From Gammaproteobacteria bacterium (GTDB lineage Bacteria; Pseudomonadota; Gammaproteobacteria; JAIEPX01), in contig JAIEPX010000007.1 of assembly GCA_019748175.1 (NCBI GenBank), positions 1 to 64,000 of the forward strand: a stretch of 64,000 nucleotides of DNA, in the 5' to 3' direction. Position 1 is the stretch's first letter. Each line of letters opens with the position of its first letter. Positions 54,976 through 63,335 of the stretch are shown one piece after another. The notes below the pieces were generated by a model. That model did no database searches. It was given only the letters and a program-made list of their open reading frames with translations, and had not been told where the DNA came from. A program made the position numbers and the translations under genes.

Positions 54976-56018
54976 TTACTCCACTTTAGTGGTGTATAAT
55001 CTAGGGCATTATCTTCAAGACACTCAAGCTCACAACTGCTGGTCAGTTCATCATCCATTTCCTCTAACAAATTGCAAATTTGTTCTTTTTGTGATGTGAT
55101 CGTAGCTTCGTTTGCCTGATTTTTTTCCATCATTAACTTTATTAGATCCGTTAATTTCGTATGATTATTATCAGCACTAAGAGACTGCAAGTCAGCAATT
55201 TGCTTCCTGAGTGTAGTATTTTCTGCATAGAGTTGGGCATTTTGCGCTTTTAGTGCAGGTTCATTCTGAGAGGCAAACTCTTTTTTACTTTGTGTTTCCA
55301 CAAGCGTCACCCTAAGCGTTACGATTTGATCCACAAGTTTTTTATTTTGAATAATCAACAATGCTGCAAAACTTTCAGGTCCATAAAAAAAGTTTTCAGA
55401 GGATGTTAAGCTTCCATTAACACGAAGATCAGAGACTATTTTTAAATCGTCTAAAAATCCATTAAATCCATTGTCTAGACCATAGTGATTATAGTATTTT
55501 TTTCCATTCTCGAGTATCTCTTTAACTAGGGCCACAAGCTCAGTATCAGGATATACAGGGCAATTTTTATCCACGATGTGTTTCTCAAGAGCTTTTTTCA
55601 GTCTTCCAGCTTGTATCCGCCTTTCGCTCCAAGCTATGGGATCTGGACCAAGCAAACAGAGTTTGTTTTCAACTTTTACATACCATTTATCTAACAGTTT
55701 CTTGAGGCTTTGCCTGAAGGGCGATGGTTTTTGCAAATCATTGTATTGGCCTGAGATAATTTTGACGATAAGGTTATCAAAATAGGTGGGGCCTAATAAT
55801 TCAACCAATTGATTTATTAGGGCATGACACGCATCTCTATTTTCATTCAGAGCCAGTGAAAAAATTGCCTCCAATTTATCAGTATAGCTCTCGGGGTAAG
55901 CCTTTCTGAACCAAAGAAAGCCTTCACTGAGATGTTTAAGCGATGCAATCATGGTCTCTTCATTTGGATCGAGCTCATTTCCATCGTTCCCAAAGTTCTC
56001 TTGTTTAAAAAATGCCAT
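54972..56018 (-). CDS. Coiled-coil protein of unknown function, 348 aa
   Basis: Residues 1-215 are soluble and mostly helical (MIASLKHLSEGFLWFRKAYP ... SLKKLLDKWYVKVENKLCLL). Residues about 228-325 form a long coiled coil (IQNKKLVDQIVTLRVTLVET, LYAENTTLRKQIADLQSLSA, then ATITSQKEQICNLLEEMDDE). No signal peptide or membrane segment. No family recognised. It lies downstream of, and on the same strand as, the aminotransferase fusion, inside the repeat-bounded segment. Coiled-coil proteins of this size are common among Legionellales effectors; that is only an analogy. Confidence 0.75.
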   Translation of the reverse strand: MAFFKQENFGNDGNELDPNEETMIASLKHLSEGFLWFRKAYPESYTDKLEAIFSLALNENRDACHALINQLVELLGPTYFDNLIVKIISGQYNDLQKPSPFRQSLKKLLDKWYVKVENKLCLLGPDPIAWSERRIQAGRLKKALEKHIVDKNCPVYPDTELVALVKEILENGKKYYNHYGLDNGFNGFLDDLKIVSDLRVNGSLTSSENFFYGPESFAALLIIQNKKLVDQIVTLRVTLVETQSKKEFASQNEPALKAQNAQLYAENTTLRKQIADLQSLSADNNHTKLTDLIKLMMEKNQANEATITSQKEQICNLLEEMDDELTSSCELECLEDNALDYTPLKWSK

Positions 56019-56130
56019 TCTAGATTTTCCCCTATAGGTAAAAGATCAAATTTATCAAAATAAAATAATGCATTAGTGAGTTATCGTCGCTCTACCAGGT
56101 CAGATCACATAAATCTGGGTCTCTATACTC

Positions 56131-56174
56131 GGAGCGTCAGCGAAAAATACTTTTTTAACTGTTTGCTGCGCTCC
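56131..56174 (-). terminator. Hairpin after the aminotransferase-fusion gene
   Basis: GGAGCG-t-CAGC (56131-56141) pairs with GCTGCGCTCC (56165-56174) around a loop of about 23 nt, 6 bp past the stop codon at 56181. No T-run follows on the minus strand. Confidence 0.4.
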
Positions 56175-56180
56175 TTACTC

Positions 56181-58190
56181 TTAAATTTTAGGGGCAAATT
56201 TTTCATTCTGTGCAATGAGCCCAATAGCTTTATCGCTAGAACTCGTGCTATTTGTATTACTCGCTGGTTTTGCAAAAAAATGCATTCCCTGTTCAAAGCA
56301 TTGAAGACGTTGATTGCGCCACTGAGGATTAGCTGCCAACCGCTCACTAGCGAGTACTCTTTTTTTTGCAACGTGATATTTTTCGGGTAATGTTGATTCG
56401 ACCCATTCGTACCAACATATATCCATTTTCTGTTGAAATTTCTTCGTTCTTGCTCTTGTGATGATCATTTGAGCAAAGGCAGTGATTCGGATAGCTGCTT
56501 CGAGCTCTCCATTAGGCTTTTTACAAAGAATTTTTGCACCGACCTGAACAGAAAACGCTTTTAATTTTAGCTGAAGGTTTTTTAACTGTTTCGCATCTTT
56601 CCCAGTGAGATCCATTTGTTCGTTATATTGCAATAGTGCTTGATTGAATGTAGTGCTGTATTCATTATTGAGCATTCTTGCTTCATTACTATCATAGATA
56701 GCGAGAAATTCAAGACGCGTTTTAATTTTGGTGTCCAATTTATCTAATTTTTCTTTACGTACCTCTGCAAGAAAATCACCTAATTGATTGATAATATATT
56801 CGCAATCTACTACGTCGCTGCAAGTAATTCGCACATAACCTTTTTTAGAGTTTACGCCAAAATACGATAATGGACACAGCATGATCTGCTTACGAAAAAT
56901 AAGATCTTTAACAAGTGTTTCATCATCAATAATATGCGTCATTTCAGGCAGTGCTTGTTTTGTATCTGAATGTGGTTCAATGCCTAAACAATCACTCAAA
57001 TCAGCTAATACGTAAAATGTACCGCTGACCGTGTAATTTTTATCAGGCATGGCAGCACCTATATCGATAAGAGCGTTATAAACAAATTCCACCATAGAAC
57101 CATAGTAACTACTGATTAAAGCTTCCTCTTCTGCATCAAGTTTTGTCATGGCATAGGCATAAGCTTTAGAACAGATAATAGGAGCATGCCCACAGAAGTT
57201 TGAATGCGCTTGCACAATTTCAGCGAGAAGTTTCTTATTTTTGCAGGCTAATATGGCGACGCGCTCACCTGCCAGTGACATACCTTTGGTTCCAGACCTC
57301 AACAGCACGATTCGATCTTCTAGCTCTGGCGCGACTTCCACAAGTGAATAGTGATCTTGCCCGTCCAAATGCATTTCTGCATAGGACTCGTCCAGGAGAA
57401 TTGGCGTTGACTTTAATGTATCATCTTCCAAAATAATATTTGCAATAGCTCGCCATTCTTCTGCCGATAGTGTTGCACCAGTCGGATTATTGGGGTAGCA
57501 AAATACAAAAGCGCTGATTTCTCCTCCATCTAGAAAAGCTTGTCTTTTTGCAGTGCTAATCGCTTCAAACAAAACTTGAGGATTAAGTTTGTAACCTGGC
57601 AGTTTCAACACATCGAATGTATGAAGACGATTTTTTCTGCCACCGCCCGCATGTAATGGATAATAAGGCGATGGAGTGATGATACGACCATGTGGTTTGT
57701 TCGAGTTAATGGCCATAAAAAAGGAGGCTATACCTGATGATCCACCTACCGTGAAAAGAATGTGATCATAGTGAAACGGTCTCTCAGTCGGCAAACGGTA
57801 TAATCGGGTCAATGCGCTAGCCATGTTTTCACGAGCACTGAGAAGTCCAGCAGGATTATCGGGTCTCTCTTCATGAGCATTAAGTGCGTGAATTTCTTGT
57901 AAAAGGTCTAATGGATAACCTTCCCGAGCAATTTTGTCGGGGTCTGAGGATTGTCTTATCTGCTCCTCGTAATGACTAAGTAGTTCATCACTTTTTTTCG
58001 CATTCTCATCAAGTGTCTGCCAACTTGCAATGATACTTTCTAGAAAGTGCTGATTTGCAGGAAAGGTTGGTTTGCCTATACCAGCAATGGCTATCTGTTT
58101 GCCTGTGTTTTCACTGTGTCGCTTAGCAAGACTGTGAAGTGCCATTATCCTATCGCCCTCTCGAGGCTGACTAATGGGAGTTTTTAACAT
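56181..58190 (-). CDS. PLP-dependent aminotransferase fused to an unknown helical C-terminal domain
   Basis: 669 residues. Residues about 30-490 form a class I/II aminotransferase: GLLSARENMASALTRLYRLP, FTVGGSSGIASFF, AFVFCYPNNPTGATLSAEEW, ILLDESYAEMHLDG, and the PLP-lysine motif LRSGTKGMSLAGERVA. The C-terminal 180 residues (KTRLEFLAIYDSNEARMLNN ... MLNNEYSTTFNQALLQYNE) are helical, charged and unfamiliar; ordinary aminotransferases end near residue 400-480. GGAG lies 11 nt before the ATG. It is divergent from a PAS-LuxR regulator with a palindrome between them, so it is probably under its control. The amino-group substrates are unknown. Confidence 0.85.
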   Translation of the reverse strand: MLKTPISQPREGDRIMALHSLAKRHSENTGKQIAIAGIGKPTFPANQHFLESIIASWQTLDENAKKSDELLSHYEEQIRQSSDPDKIAREGYPLDLLQEIHALNAHEERPDNPAGLLSARENMASALTRLYRLPTERPFHYDHILFTVGGSSGIASFFMAINSNKPHGRIITPSPYYPLHAGGGRKNRLHTFDVLKLPGYKLNPQVLFEAISTAKRQAFLDGGEISAFVFCYPNNPTGATLSAEEWRAIANIILEDDTLKSTPILLDESYAEMHLDGQDHYSLVEVAPELEDRIVLLRSGTKGMSLAGERVAILACKNKKLLAEIVQAHSNFCGHAPIICSKAYAYAMTKLDAEEEALISSYYGSMVEFVYNALIDIGAAMPDKNYTVSGTFYVLADLSDCLGIEPHSDTKQALPEMTHIIDDETLVKDLIFRKQIMLCPLSYFGVNSKKGYVRITCSDVVDCEYIINQLGDFLAEVRKEKLDKLDTKIKTRLEFLAIYDSNEARMLNNEYSTTFNQALLQYNEQMDLTGKDAKQLKNLQLKLKAFSVQVGAKILCKKPNGELEAAIRITAFAQMIITRARTKKFQQKMDICWYEWVESTLPEKYHVAKKRVLASERLAANPQWRNQRLQCFEQGMHFFAKPASNTNSTSSSDKAIGLIAQNEKFAPKI

Positions 58191-58240
58191 TGCCGTAGAG
58201 TCTCCTTTTTAAAGAGGATATCAAAAAGTCATGAGTATTC

Positions 58241-58287
58241 AATGGGTAGCAAATACCCATTCAGTAGCCTTAAAAAATGTGTATAAT
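58241..58287. promoter_or_regulatory. Palindromic operator candidate and -10 box between the divergent genes
   Basis: AATGGGTA-GCAAA-TACCCATT (58241-58261) is a perfect 8-bp dyad with a 5-bp centre; a half site TAATGGGT recurs at 58304. TATAAT at 58282-58287 points towards the PAS-LuxR gene with its -35 region overlapping the dyad. This fits autoregulation and control of the divergent aminotransferase gene by the LuxR-type protein. Confidence 0.55.
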
Positions 58288-58357
58288 CCTTAAAGTTTGC
58301 ATGTAATGGGTCTGTTCTGATCCGTTGACGGCATATGATGAAATGAGGGGTATCACG

Positions 58358-59071
58358 ATGTTTCATGAAAACACTATCCGAGAAGCGATTAATACATACA
58401 ATAAATCCACTGATTGCATTTTTTGGAAAGATTTGCAAAGCAACTATCGAATGATGAATAATGAATTTGCGAGATTGGTAGGCTTTAAATCATCTAATGC
58501 TTCATTTAATAACTTTAATGATTTTGCAATGCCCTGCGAAGCCTCAGACTTAGCTGATAAATTTATCGCTGCAGACCAGGAAGTGATACGCACAGGTAAA
58601 CCCGTCACTAGTATCGAATATTGTCGCTATATCGACGGTGCTTGGAGAGTACATTATGATAGAAAATCTCCTTTATTTAATTCAAGAGGAGAAATGATAG
58701 GGATATCCTCTCATGCAATGGATGTGACTGACTGTCCAATAATGCGATCTGTAATAGCACTGACTTCACCGATTGGGAAATGCCATCGAATTAATCAGCA
58801 ACAATCTTATCAACTGAAAACGAATTATGATAATTTTGATTTGAGCGTACTCCAATCAGAAATATTATTTTTGATGCTTCGAGGTATGTCGTCAAAGGAA
58901 ATTGCGCGACGTTTAGGCAGAAGTCCTAGAACCATTGAAAAGCACCGTACAAAAATAAAAGAAAAAATGGGCTGCCAAAATCAATCTCAATTGTTTGAGA
59001 AAACAATTGCCAGCGGGGCTGGCCTATTTATCCCTCAATCTCTGCTTGGTAAGAAAGAAAAAAGCGGTTGA
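58358..59071 (+). CDS. PAS-domain LuxR-type transcription regulator
   Basis: 237 residues from the ATG at 58358, which has GAGGGG 9 nt upstream (a TTG 11 codons earlier is less likely). Residues about 10-125 form a PAS-like sensor (DCIFWKDLQSNYRMMNNEFA, VHYDRKSPLFNSRGEMIGIS). Residues about 165-220 are a LuxR helix-turn-helix (LQSEILFLMLRGMSSKEIAR, RLGRSPRTIEKHRTKIKEKM). Such stand-alone PAS-LuxR proteins are numerous in Legionellales. The last 12 codons overlap the relic ATPase gene on the opposite strand. Ligand unknown. Confidence 0.88.
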   Translation: MFHENTIREAINTYNKSTDCIFWKDLQSNYRMMNNEFARLVGFKSSNASFNNFNDFAMPCEASDLADKFIAADQEVIRTGKPVTSIEYCRYIDGAWRVHYDRKSPLFNSRGEMIGISSHAMDVTDCPIMRSVIALTSPIGKCHRINQQQSYQLKTNYDNFDLSVLQSEILFLMLRGMSSKEIARRLGRSPRTIEKHRTKIKEKMGCQNQSQLFEKTIASGAGLFIPQSLLGKKEKSG

Positions 59072-59428
59072 TTACGTTGTTTTTTCGGAGCACCTAGTAG
59101 CTTATCTTCCAGTAGTGCACTTTGAACAAACACGGCATTCATTGCTTCTAATAAGCTAATGTAATCTATAACAGTTTGAGTATGATCAATGGTCATTTCG
59201 CTGACGAGATTGCGCCAGGATATTTGTTTAGTGTAATGTTTTACAATGCCTTGTAATATTTCTCTAAGAAATGGTTCGCTTTTGTCACGTTTCAGAAAAT
59301 CGCCTTTCATCCAATCTGAATAAATTGCTAATGTGCTTGTTGATATCGATTGGCTACGGGAGCACTCATTTATTGCTGTTAAAAAACCATCAGCATTGAG
59401 AAAAAATGCGTTTGAAATCCCTGCATAT
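59035..59428 (-). pseudogene. Internal fragment of a third DUF4143 ATPase
   Basis: The readable segment SDWMKGDFLKRDKSEPFLRE, ISWRNLVSEMTIDHTQTVID and YISLLEAMNAVFVQSALLED matches the middle of AAA_14/DUF4143 proteins, just before the nuclease-like part. Both the Walker-containing N-terminus and the C-terminal domain are missing. Its upstream end coincides with the boundary of the 298-bp repeat, and its downstream end runs into the 3' end of the LuxR gene. So it is a relic cut by the rearrangement. Confidence 0.8.
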
Positions 59429-59726
59429 TTTACCACCCTGCATCATCGATTGCCTCTAAATAAATCAAGACTAGTAAACTGCCTTCATGAACAGTTATAT
59501 CAACAAAATCTTGATTAGCTCGATTAAAACAAGCGCTACGCCCTGGGAATGTTAATTCTGACCGATTTAAATCCCATTTTAATCCTTTGGTATCGACAAT
59601 TGCAGAGGGCATTCCTAACAACGAAATTTTCTGTCCTTTTTTTACTGTGATTCGCTGAACCTCTGTGTTTTTAATTGTAAATCCATAAATAGGAGGCGCA
59701 TAAAAGGCAGAATCTGTTTTTAAAAA
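59429..59726. repeat. 298-bp perfect direct repeat, right copy
   Basis: Same sequence as 54563-54860; here it is the genuine 3' end of the thiamine pyrophosphokinase gene. Identity breaks one base after the stop codon on one side and at an A-run on the other. Confidence 0.95.
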
Positions 59727-60065
59727 AATATTAATATTTTGAATGATATGATCAACAAAACCGCCATGAACTCCTACAATGATTGCAGGCAATAAATTTT
59801 CTTCAGTCATGTAGGATAAACATTTTTGAAAATCGGAAGAACTTTGATCAGGCATGTGAAGATGATCATAATCCTTTAAATCTTCTTTAGTGACGCTATC
59901 GAAATCTCCAATAGTCATATGAGGTTTAATATTCATTTTCTGCAATTTGAGAAAAGCGCCATCCGCTGCAATTATCGGTAAATTGCGTAGAAAAAATTCA
60001 CGCTCTGGTAATTCACCATTGAGACAAAGAATGGAACGAAATCGACTATCGTCCAGCATTATCAT
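59430..60065 (-). CDS. Thiamine pyrophosphokinase
   Basis: Converts thiamine to thiamine diphosphate. About 211 residues: the catalytic domain carries IIAADGAFLKLQKMNIKPHM, the GDFDS motif (IGDFDSVTKEDL) and DFQKCLSYM; a beta-rich C-terminal thiamine-binding domain follows (KKGQKISLLGMPSAIVDTKG). The start is uncertain: ATGs at 60065 and 60059 are both possible, within the 3' end of the SemiSWEET gene, and coupling would explain the weak ribosome site. The operon is led by a TPP riboswitch, which supports the function. Confidence 0.9.
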   Translation of the reverse strand: MIMLDDSRFRSILCLNGELPEREFFLRNLPIIAADGAFLKLQKMNIKPHMTIGDFDSVTKEDLKDYDHLHMPDQSSSDFQKCLSYMTEENLLPAIIVGVHGGFVDHIIQNINIFLKTDSAFYAPPIYGFTIKNTEVQRITVKKGQKISLLGMPSAIVDTKGLKWDLNRSELTFPGRSACFNRANQDFVDITVHEGSLLVLIYLEAIDDAGW

Positions 60066-60315
60066 AATACCGTTTTTGTACAATCAACAATATGCTACTC
60101 AATAAACACACAATATTACTCGCAACCACAAAACCGGCCTGAATAAATGTGCCATAAACAATCCACGCCAAAGAGCATAGTAAATAATTCAACACCATCA
60201 ACATTGATATGTCATGAGTCGATCGTGTCTTATAGGCTTTGTAGGATTGTGGTAGAAAACCAATGAATGAGGTAATTAGCGCAATAAAACCAAAAATGGA
60301 TTGTACAATAAACAT
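60046..60315 (-). CDS. SemiSWEET transporter (PQ-loop)
   Basis: 89 residues with three membrane helices (VQSIFGFIALITSFIGFLPQ; SMLMVLNYLLCSLAWIVYGT; VVASNIVCLLSSILLIV) and the PQ motif in FLPQSYKAYKTRS. SemiSWEETs work as dimers and the characterised ones carry sugars. Here the gene is the first after a TPP riboswitch and overlaps thiamine pyrophosphokinase, so thiamine or a precursor is the more likely cargo. GGAGGA lies 7 nt before the ATG at the edge of the riboswitch. Confidence 0.9.
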   Translation of the reverse strand: MFIVQSIFGFIALITSFIGFLPQSYKAYKTRSTHDISMLMVLNYLLCSLAWIVYGTFIQAGFVVASNIVCLLSSILLIVQKRYYDNAGR

Positions 60316-60323
60316 AACATTTT

Positions 60324-60433
60324 CCTCCGCTCAGATTATTGAGATCAGGTTCTACCTAGACTATGCAGTTGGGATCTAGGCTTTAAAGGGTTAGCGAGTG
60401 GCTTCTCAGCCCAGGCTGGCCCTGAGCACCCCT
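60324..60433 (-). promoter_or_regulatory. TPP riboswitch (THI element)
   Basis: On the minus strand the leader contains the conserved blocks in order: GGGGTGCTC at the 5' side, GGCTGAGA, ACCCTTT, a variable P3 arm, then GAACCTGATCT, ATAAT and GAGCGGAGGA. These are the universally conserved TPP-binding segments. The Shine-Dalgarno of the SemiSWEET gene overlaps the 3' boundary, so ligand binding would block translation. Confidence 0.95.
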
Positions 60434-60445
60434 AATGTAGGCTCG

Positions 60446-60475
60446 ATTATATATCAAAGACGGTCATGGCGTAAA
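60446..60475 (-). promoter_or_regulatory. Promoter of the thiamine operon
   Basis: TTTACG (60470-60475), 18 bp, TATAAT (60446-60451) on the minus strand, placing the transcript start a few bases before the riboswitch. Confidence 0.6.
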
Positions 60476-60537
60476 TGATTAAGCCTGCTTCGACTTGACA
60501 GAAGCGGGCTAAAACGGCACTATTCTTGGCTTCTCAT

Positions 60538-60614
60538 GGCTATGTAGCTCAGCTGGTTAGAGCATGGCATTCATAATGCCGGGGTCGGTGGTTCGAGTCC
60601 ACCCATAGCCACCA
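60538..60614 (+). tRNA. tRNA-Met (elongator type, anticodon CAT)
   Basis: Acceptor GGCTATG (60538-60544) pairs with CATAGCC (60604-60610); D arm GCTCAGCTGGTTAGAGC; anticodon CAT at 60572-60574 in loop TTCATAA; T arm GGTGGTTCGAGTCCACC; encoded CCA. The body resembles elongator tRNA-Met of E. coli more than tRNA-Ile2 or initiator tRNA, but lysidine-modified Ile cannot be excluded by eye. TTGACA at 60495-60500 is a likely -35. Confidence 0.9.
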
Positions 60615-60658
60615 ACTTCCTCTCTCATTAGAAATCTTTTGCCACTCGCAACAATTGT

Positions 60659-61699
60659 TTACGTAGCCCATTGCGCCAGCAAATCATCGTCCACTTCGCT
60701 CAGATTCGCAGGCTGCCAACGAGGTTTACGATCTTTATCGATGATGGCTGCGCGAACGCCTTCAGCAAAATCGGGGTGCTGCAAAAAACGTTCTGTGAGT
60801 TTCAACTCGAAATCCATGCACGCATCAAAATCTTGTAACAATGCTTGATTTAAAAGTTTAAATGTTATTTTAAGACTGGTAGGCGATTTTTGTTTGAGAA
60901 GAGCTAAAATCACGGCGCATCTTTCAGATGTTGATGCTGATAAATTCTGAATAATTTCTTCAATTGTACTTGCAGAAAAGCAGCGATCAATTTCGATTTG
61001 ATCATTTAATAATGGGCTTTGCTGAACAGTCAATTGCCAACGTTTCAATAACTCTGAAACTTGCATGTGCGCATCATGATCAAAATCTAACGTTGTCATT
61101 TCTTCGATCACATTAGCGAAATCTCGTTTATCAATAACAAAATCGATTAATCCTAGATATAATGCATCATACGCATTCACTATATCGCCCGATAAACCAA
61201 GATACCAACCTAATTTTCCTGGACAATGAGATAAAAAATGACTACCGCCTATGTCCGGATAAAAACCAATACCTGTTTCGGGCATAGCTAATTGAAGAGA
61301 TTCGTCGGCAACACGATGAGAACCATGCACAGAAACTCCTAACCCACCGCCCATCGTAATTCCATGCAATAAAGCAACATACGGTTTATTAAAATGAAAT
61401 AATCGACGATTCATTTGATATTCTTGTCTAAAAAAATTCATTGCTTGTTCTGAATCAGTGCGCGCAATTTCACTTACAATACGCACATCACCTCCTGCAC
61501 AAAATGCACGATCACCCGCACCTTGAATTATCACTGCCTTAATATTGTCGTCTTGCTGCCATTGCAGAAGATGCCCATCAATAATCTTACACATGGACAT
61601 GGTAAGCGCATTGAGCGCTTGAGGCCTATTCAATGTGATTAAAGCAATTTCACCTTTTTTTGCAGGGAGTTGAGTGATTTCAATATCAGAGTGACTCAT
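60659..61699 (-). CDS. Enoyl-CoA hydratase/isomerase family, 3-hydroxyisobutyryl-CoA hydrolase type
   Basis: 346 residues, the length of the HIBYL-CoA hydrolase subgroup rather than the 260 of simple hydratases. The crotonase fold is clear: ITLNRPQALNALTMSM, GAGDRAFCAGGDVR as oxyanion loop, HGITMGGGLGVSVHGSHRVA, and MPETGIGFYPDIGGSHFL. It acts in valine or acyl-CoA breakdown. Its start overlaps the ABC transporter gene upstream by 14 bp, so it is co-transcribed, though no functional link is obvious. Confidence 0.88.
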   Translation of the reverse strand: MSHSDIEITQLPAKKGEIALITLNRPQALNALTMSMCKIIDGHLLQWQQDDNIKAVIIQGAGDRAFCAGGDVRIVSEIARTDSEQAMNFFRQEYQMNRRLFHFNKPYVALLHGITMGGGLGVSVHGSHRVADESLQLAMPETGIGFYPDIGGSHFLSHCPGKLGWYLGLSGDIVNAYDALYLGLIDFVIDKRDFANVIEEMTTLDFDHDAHMQVSELLKRWQLTVQQSPLLNDQIEIDRCFSASTIEEIIQNLSASTSERCAVILALLKQKSPTSLKITFKLLNQALLQDFDACMDFELKLTERFLQHPDFAEGVRAAIIDKDRKPRWQPANLSEVDDDLLAQWAT

Positions 61700-63335
61700 T
61701 GTCTTGTTCTCGCTGGTGATTAAAGTGAGGAACTGCGGACAGTAATTCTTTCGTGTAAGGATGTTGTGGATGTATCAAAATATCTTCAACAGAACCCGAC
61801 TCCACAATTTTTCCTGCGCGCATCACTGCCACATCGTGAGCCATTTTTGACACTACAGCAAAATCATGGGTGATCATTAGATAGGATAATTGCATTTCAG
61901 ATTGTAATGATTGTAATAAATTTAAAACGTGCTGTTGTATACTGACATCCAATGAGCTTGTGGGCTCATCGCAAATGATACACTCGGGCTGAACAGCCAA
62001 TGCTCGAGCAATACAAATTCGTTGACGCTGCCCACCAGAAAACTCGTGTGGGAAACGATAACGGTATTCAGGATCTAAACCTACTTTAATTAATAAATCC
62101 TGAACAAATTTATCTCGCTCTTGCTCATTCTTTCCAATTTTTTGTGTAATCATACCTTCTGCAATAATATCTTTGACGATCATTCGTGGATTCATTGACG
62201 AATAAGGATCTTGGAAAATCATTTGAAATTTTGCACGTAATTTTTGTAATTGCGCGTGCTGAGCATTCACAAGCTGTTCACCCTTGTAAATTACACTCCC
62301 ATCAGTAATTGATAGTAATTGTAAAATTCCAAGTCCTGTTGTTGTTTTTCCAGAGCCTGATTCACCTACCAGCGCCAACGTTCTACCTGGATAGAGATTT
62401 AAACTCACTCCGTCCACAGCTTTTACTGAACCCACTACTCGTTTAAACAATCCTTTTCGGATTGGAAAGTGAATCTTGAGATTTTCAATTTGTGCAATGG
62501 GTTTTTGTGTAGGCGGATGACAGGGTAATATGTTTCGCCAATCTGCTACTGCAGTCAATAATTGCTGACTATAAGGATGTTGCGGATTTTGAAAAAATTG
62601 TTTTGTCTCAGCTTGTTCAACGATTTCACCTTCCTTCATCACAATAACATAATCAGCCATTTGATATACAACTCCAAGATTATGGGTAATAAATAAAATG
62701 CCCATTTTACGTTGAGTTTGAATTTCTTTTAACTTATCTAACACCTGTTTTTGTATAGTCACATCTAATGCTGTTGTGGGTTCATCAGCAATCAATAATT
62801 TTGGTTCACCCGCTAATGCCACTGCGATCATAGCTCGTTGTTTCATTCCACCCGAAAGTTCGAATGGATATTTTTTTGCACAACTAGCAGGCTCAGCAAT
62901 ACCCACTTCCGCTAATAAAGCTACGATTTTATTGTGGCGCTGTTTTCGAGACATTGTTGGCTTATGAATTCTCAACACTTCATTAACTTGATGTCCGATT
63001 GTTAAAACCGGATTCAATGCTGTCATCGCCTCTTGAAAAATCATTCCAATTTTTCCACCGCGAATTTTTCGCATTTCCAATTCTGTGCACGTTAGAAGAT
63101 CTTTTCCTTCAAACGCAATAGTACTGGTTTGAGAAATCACACCATTCAATGGTAATAACTGCATTATTGACAATGATGTCAGCGTTTTACCACTGCCCGA
63201 CTCCCCCACTAAGGCAAGTGTTTTACCCGCTTCAATAGAAAAAGTGACATGCTTCACAACAGGTCTGATTTCATCGCATGTCTTTAATCCAACACATAGA
63301 TTATCAATTTGTAAAAGCGCTTGATTCACTGACAT
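61686..63335 (-). CDS. Peptide-type ABC transporter, fused double ATPase subunit
   Basis: 549 residues with two complete nucleotide-binding domains, each with Walker A GESGSGKT, and signatures LSGGMKQR and FSGGQRQR; each domain also has its Walker B (LLIADEPTTALD, CIICDEPTSSLD) and an oligopeptide-type C-terminal extension (NPQHPYSQQLL, HPQHPYTKELL). The fused arrangement is that of YejF. It energises import of oligopeptides or peptide antibiotics such as microcin C. It overlaps the permease gene at base 63335. Confidence 0.93.
   Translation of the reverse strand: MSVNQALLQIDNLCVGLKTCDEIRPVVKHVTFSIEAGKTLALVGESGSGKTLTSLSIMQLLPLNGVISQTSTIAFEGKDLLTCTELEMRKIRGGKIGMIFQEAMTALNPVLTIGHQVNEVLRIHKPTMSRKQRHNKIVALLAEVGIAEPASCAKKYPFELSGGMKQRAMIAVALAGEPKLLIADEPTTALDVTIQKQVLDKLKEIQTQRKMGILFITHNLGVVYQMADYVIVMKEGEIVEQAETKQFFQNPQHPYSQQLLTAVADWRNILPCHPPTQKPIAQIENLKIHFPIRKGLFKRVVGSVKAVDGVSLNLYPGRTLALVGESGSGKTTTGLGILQLLSITDGSVIYKGEQLVNAQHAQLQKLRAKFQMIFQDPYSSMNPRMIVKDIIAEGMITQKIGKNEQERDKFVQDLLIKVGLDPEYRYRFPHEFSGGQRQRICIARALAVQPECIICDEPTSSLDVSIQQHVLNLLQSLQSEMQLSYLMITHDFAVVSKMAHDVAVMRAGKIVESGSVEDILIHPQHPYTKELLSAVPHFNHQREQDNESL

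Noticed and set aside
54563..59726. att-site duplication by an integrative element
   Set aside because: A 298-bp duplication at a gene end is suggestive, but no integrase, excisionase or tRNA target is present; kept only as a repeat-bounded segment.
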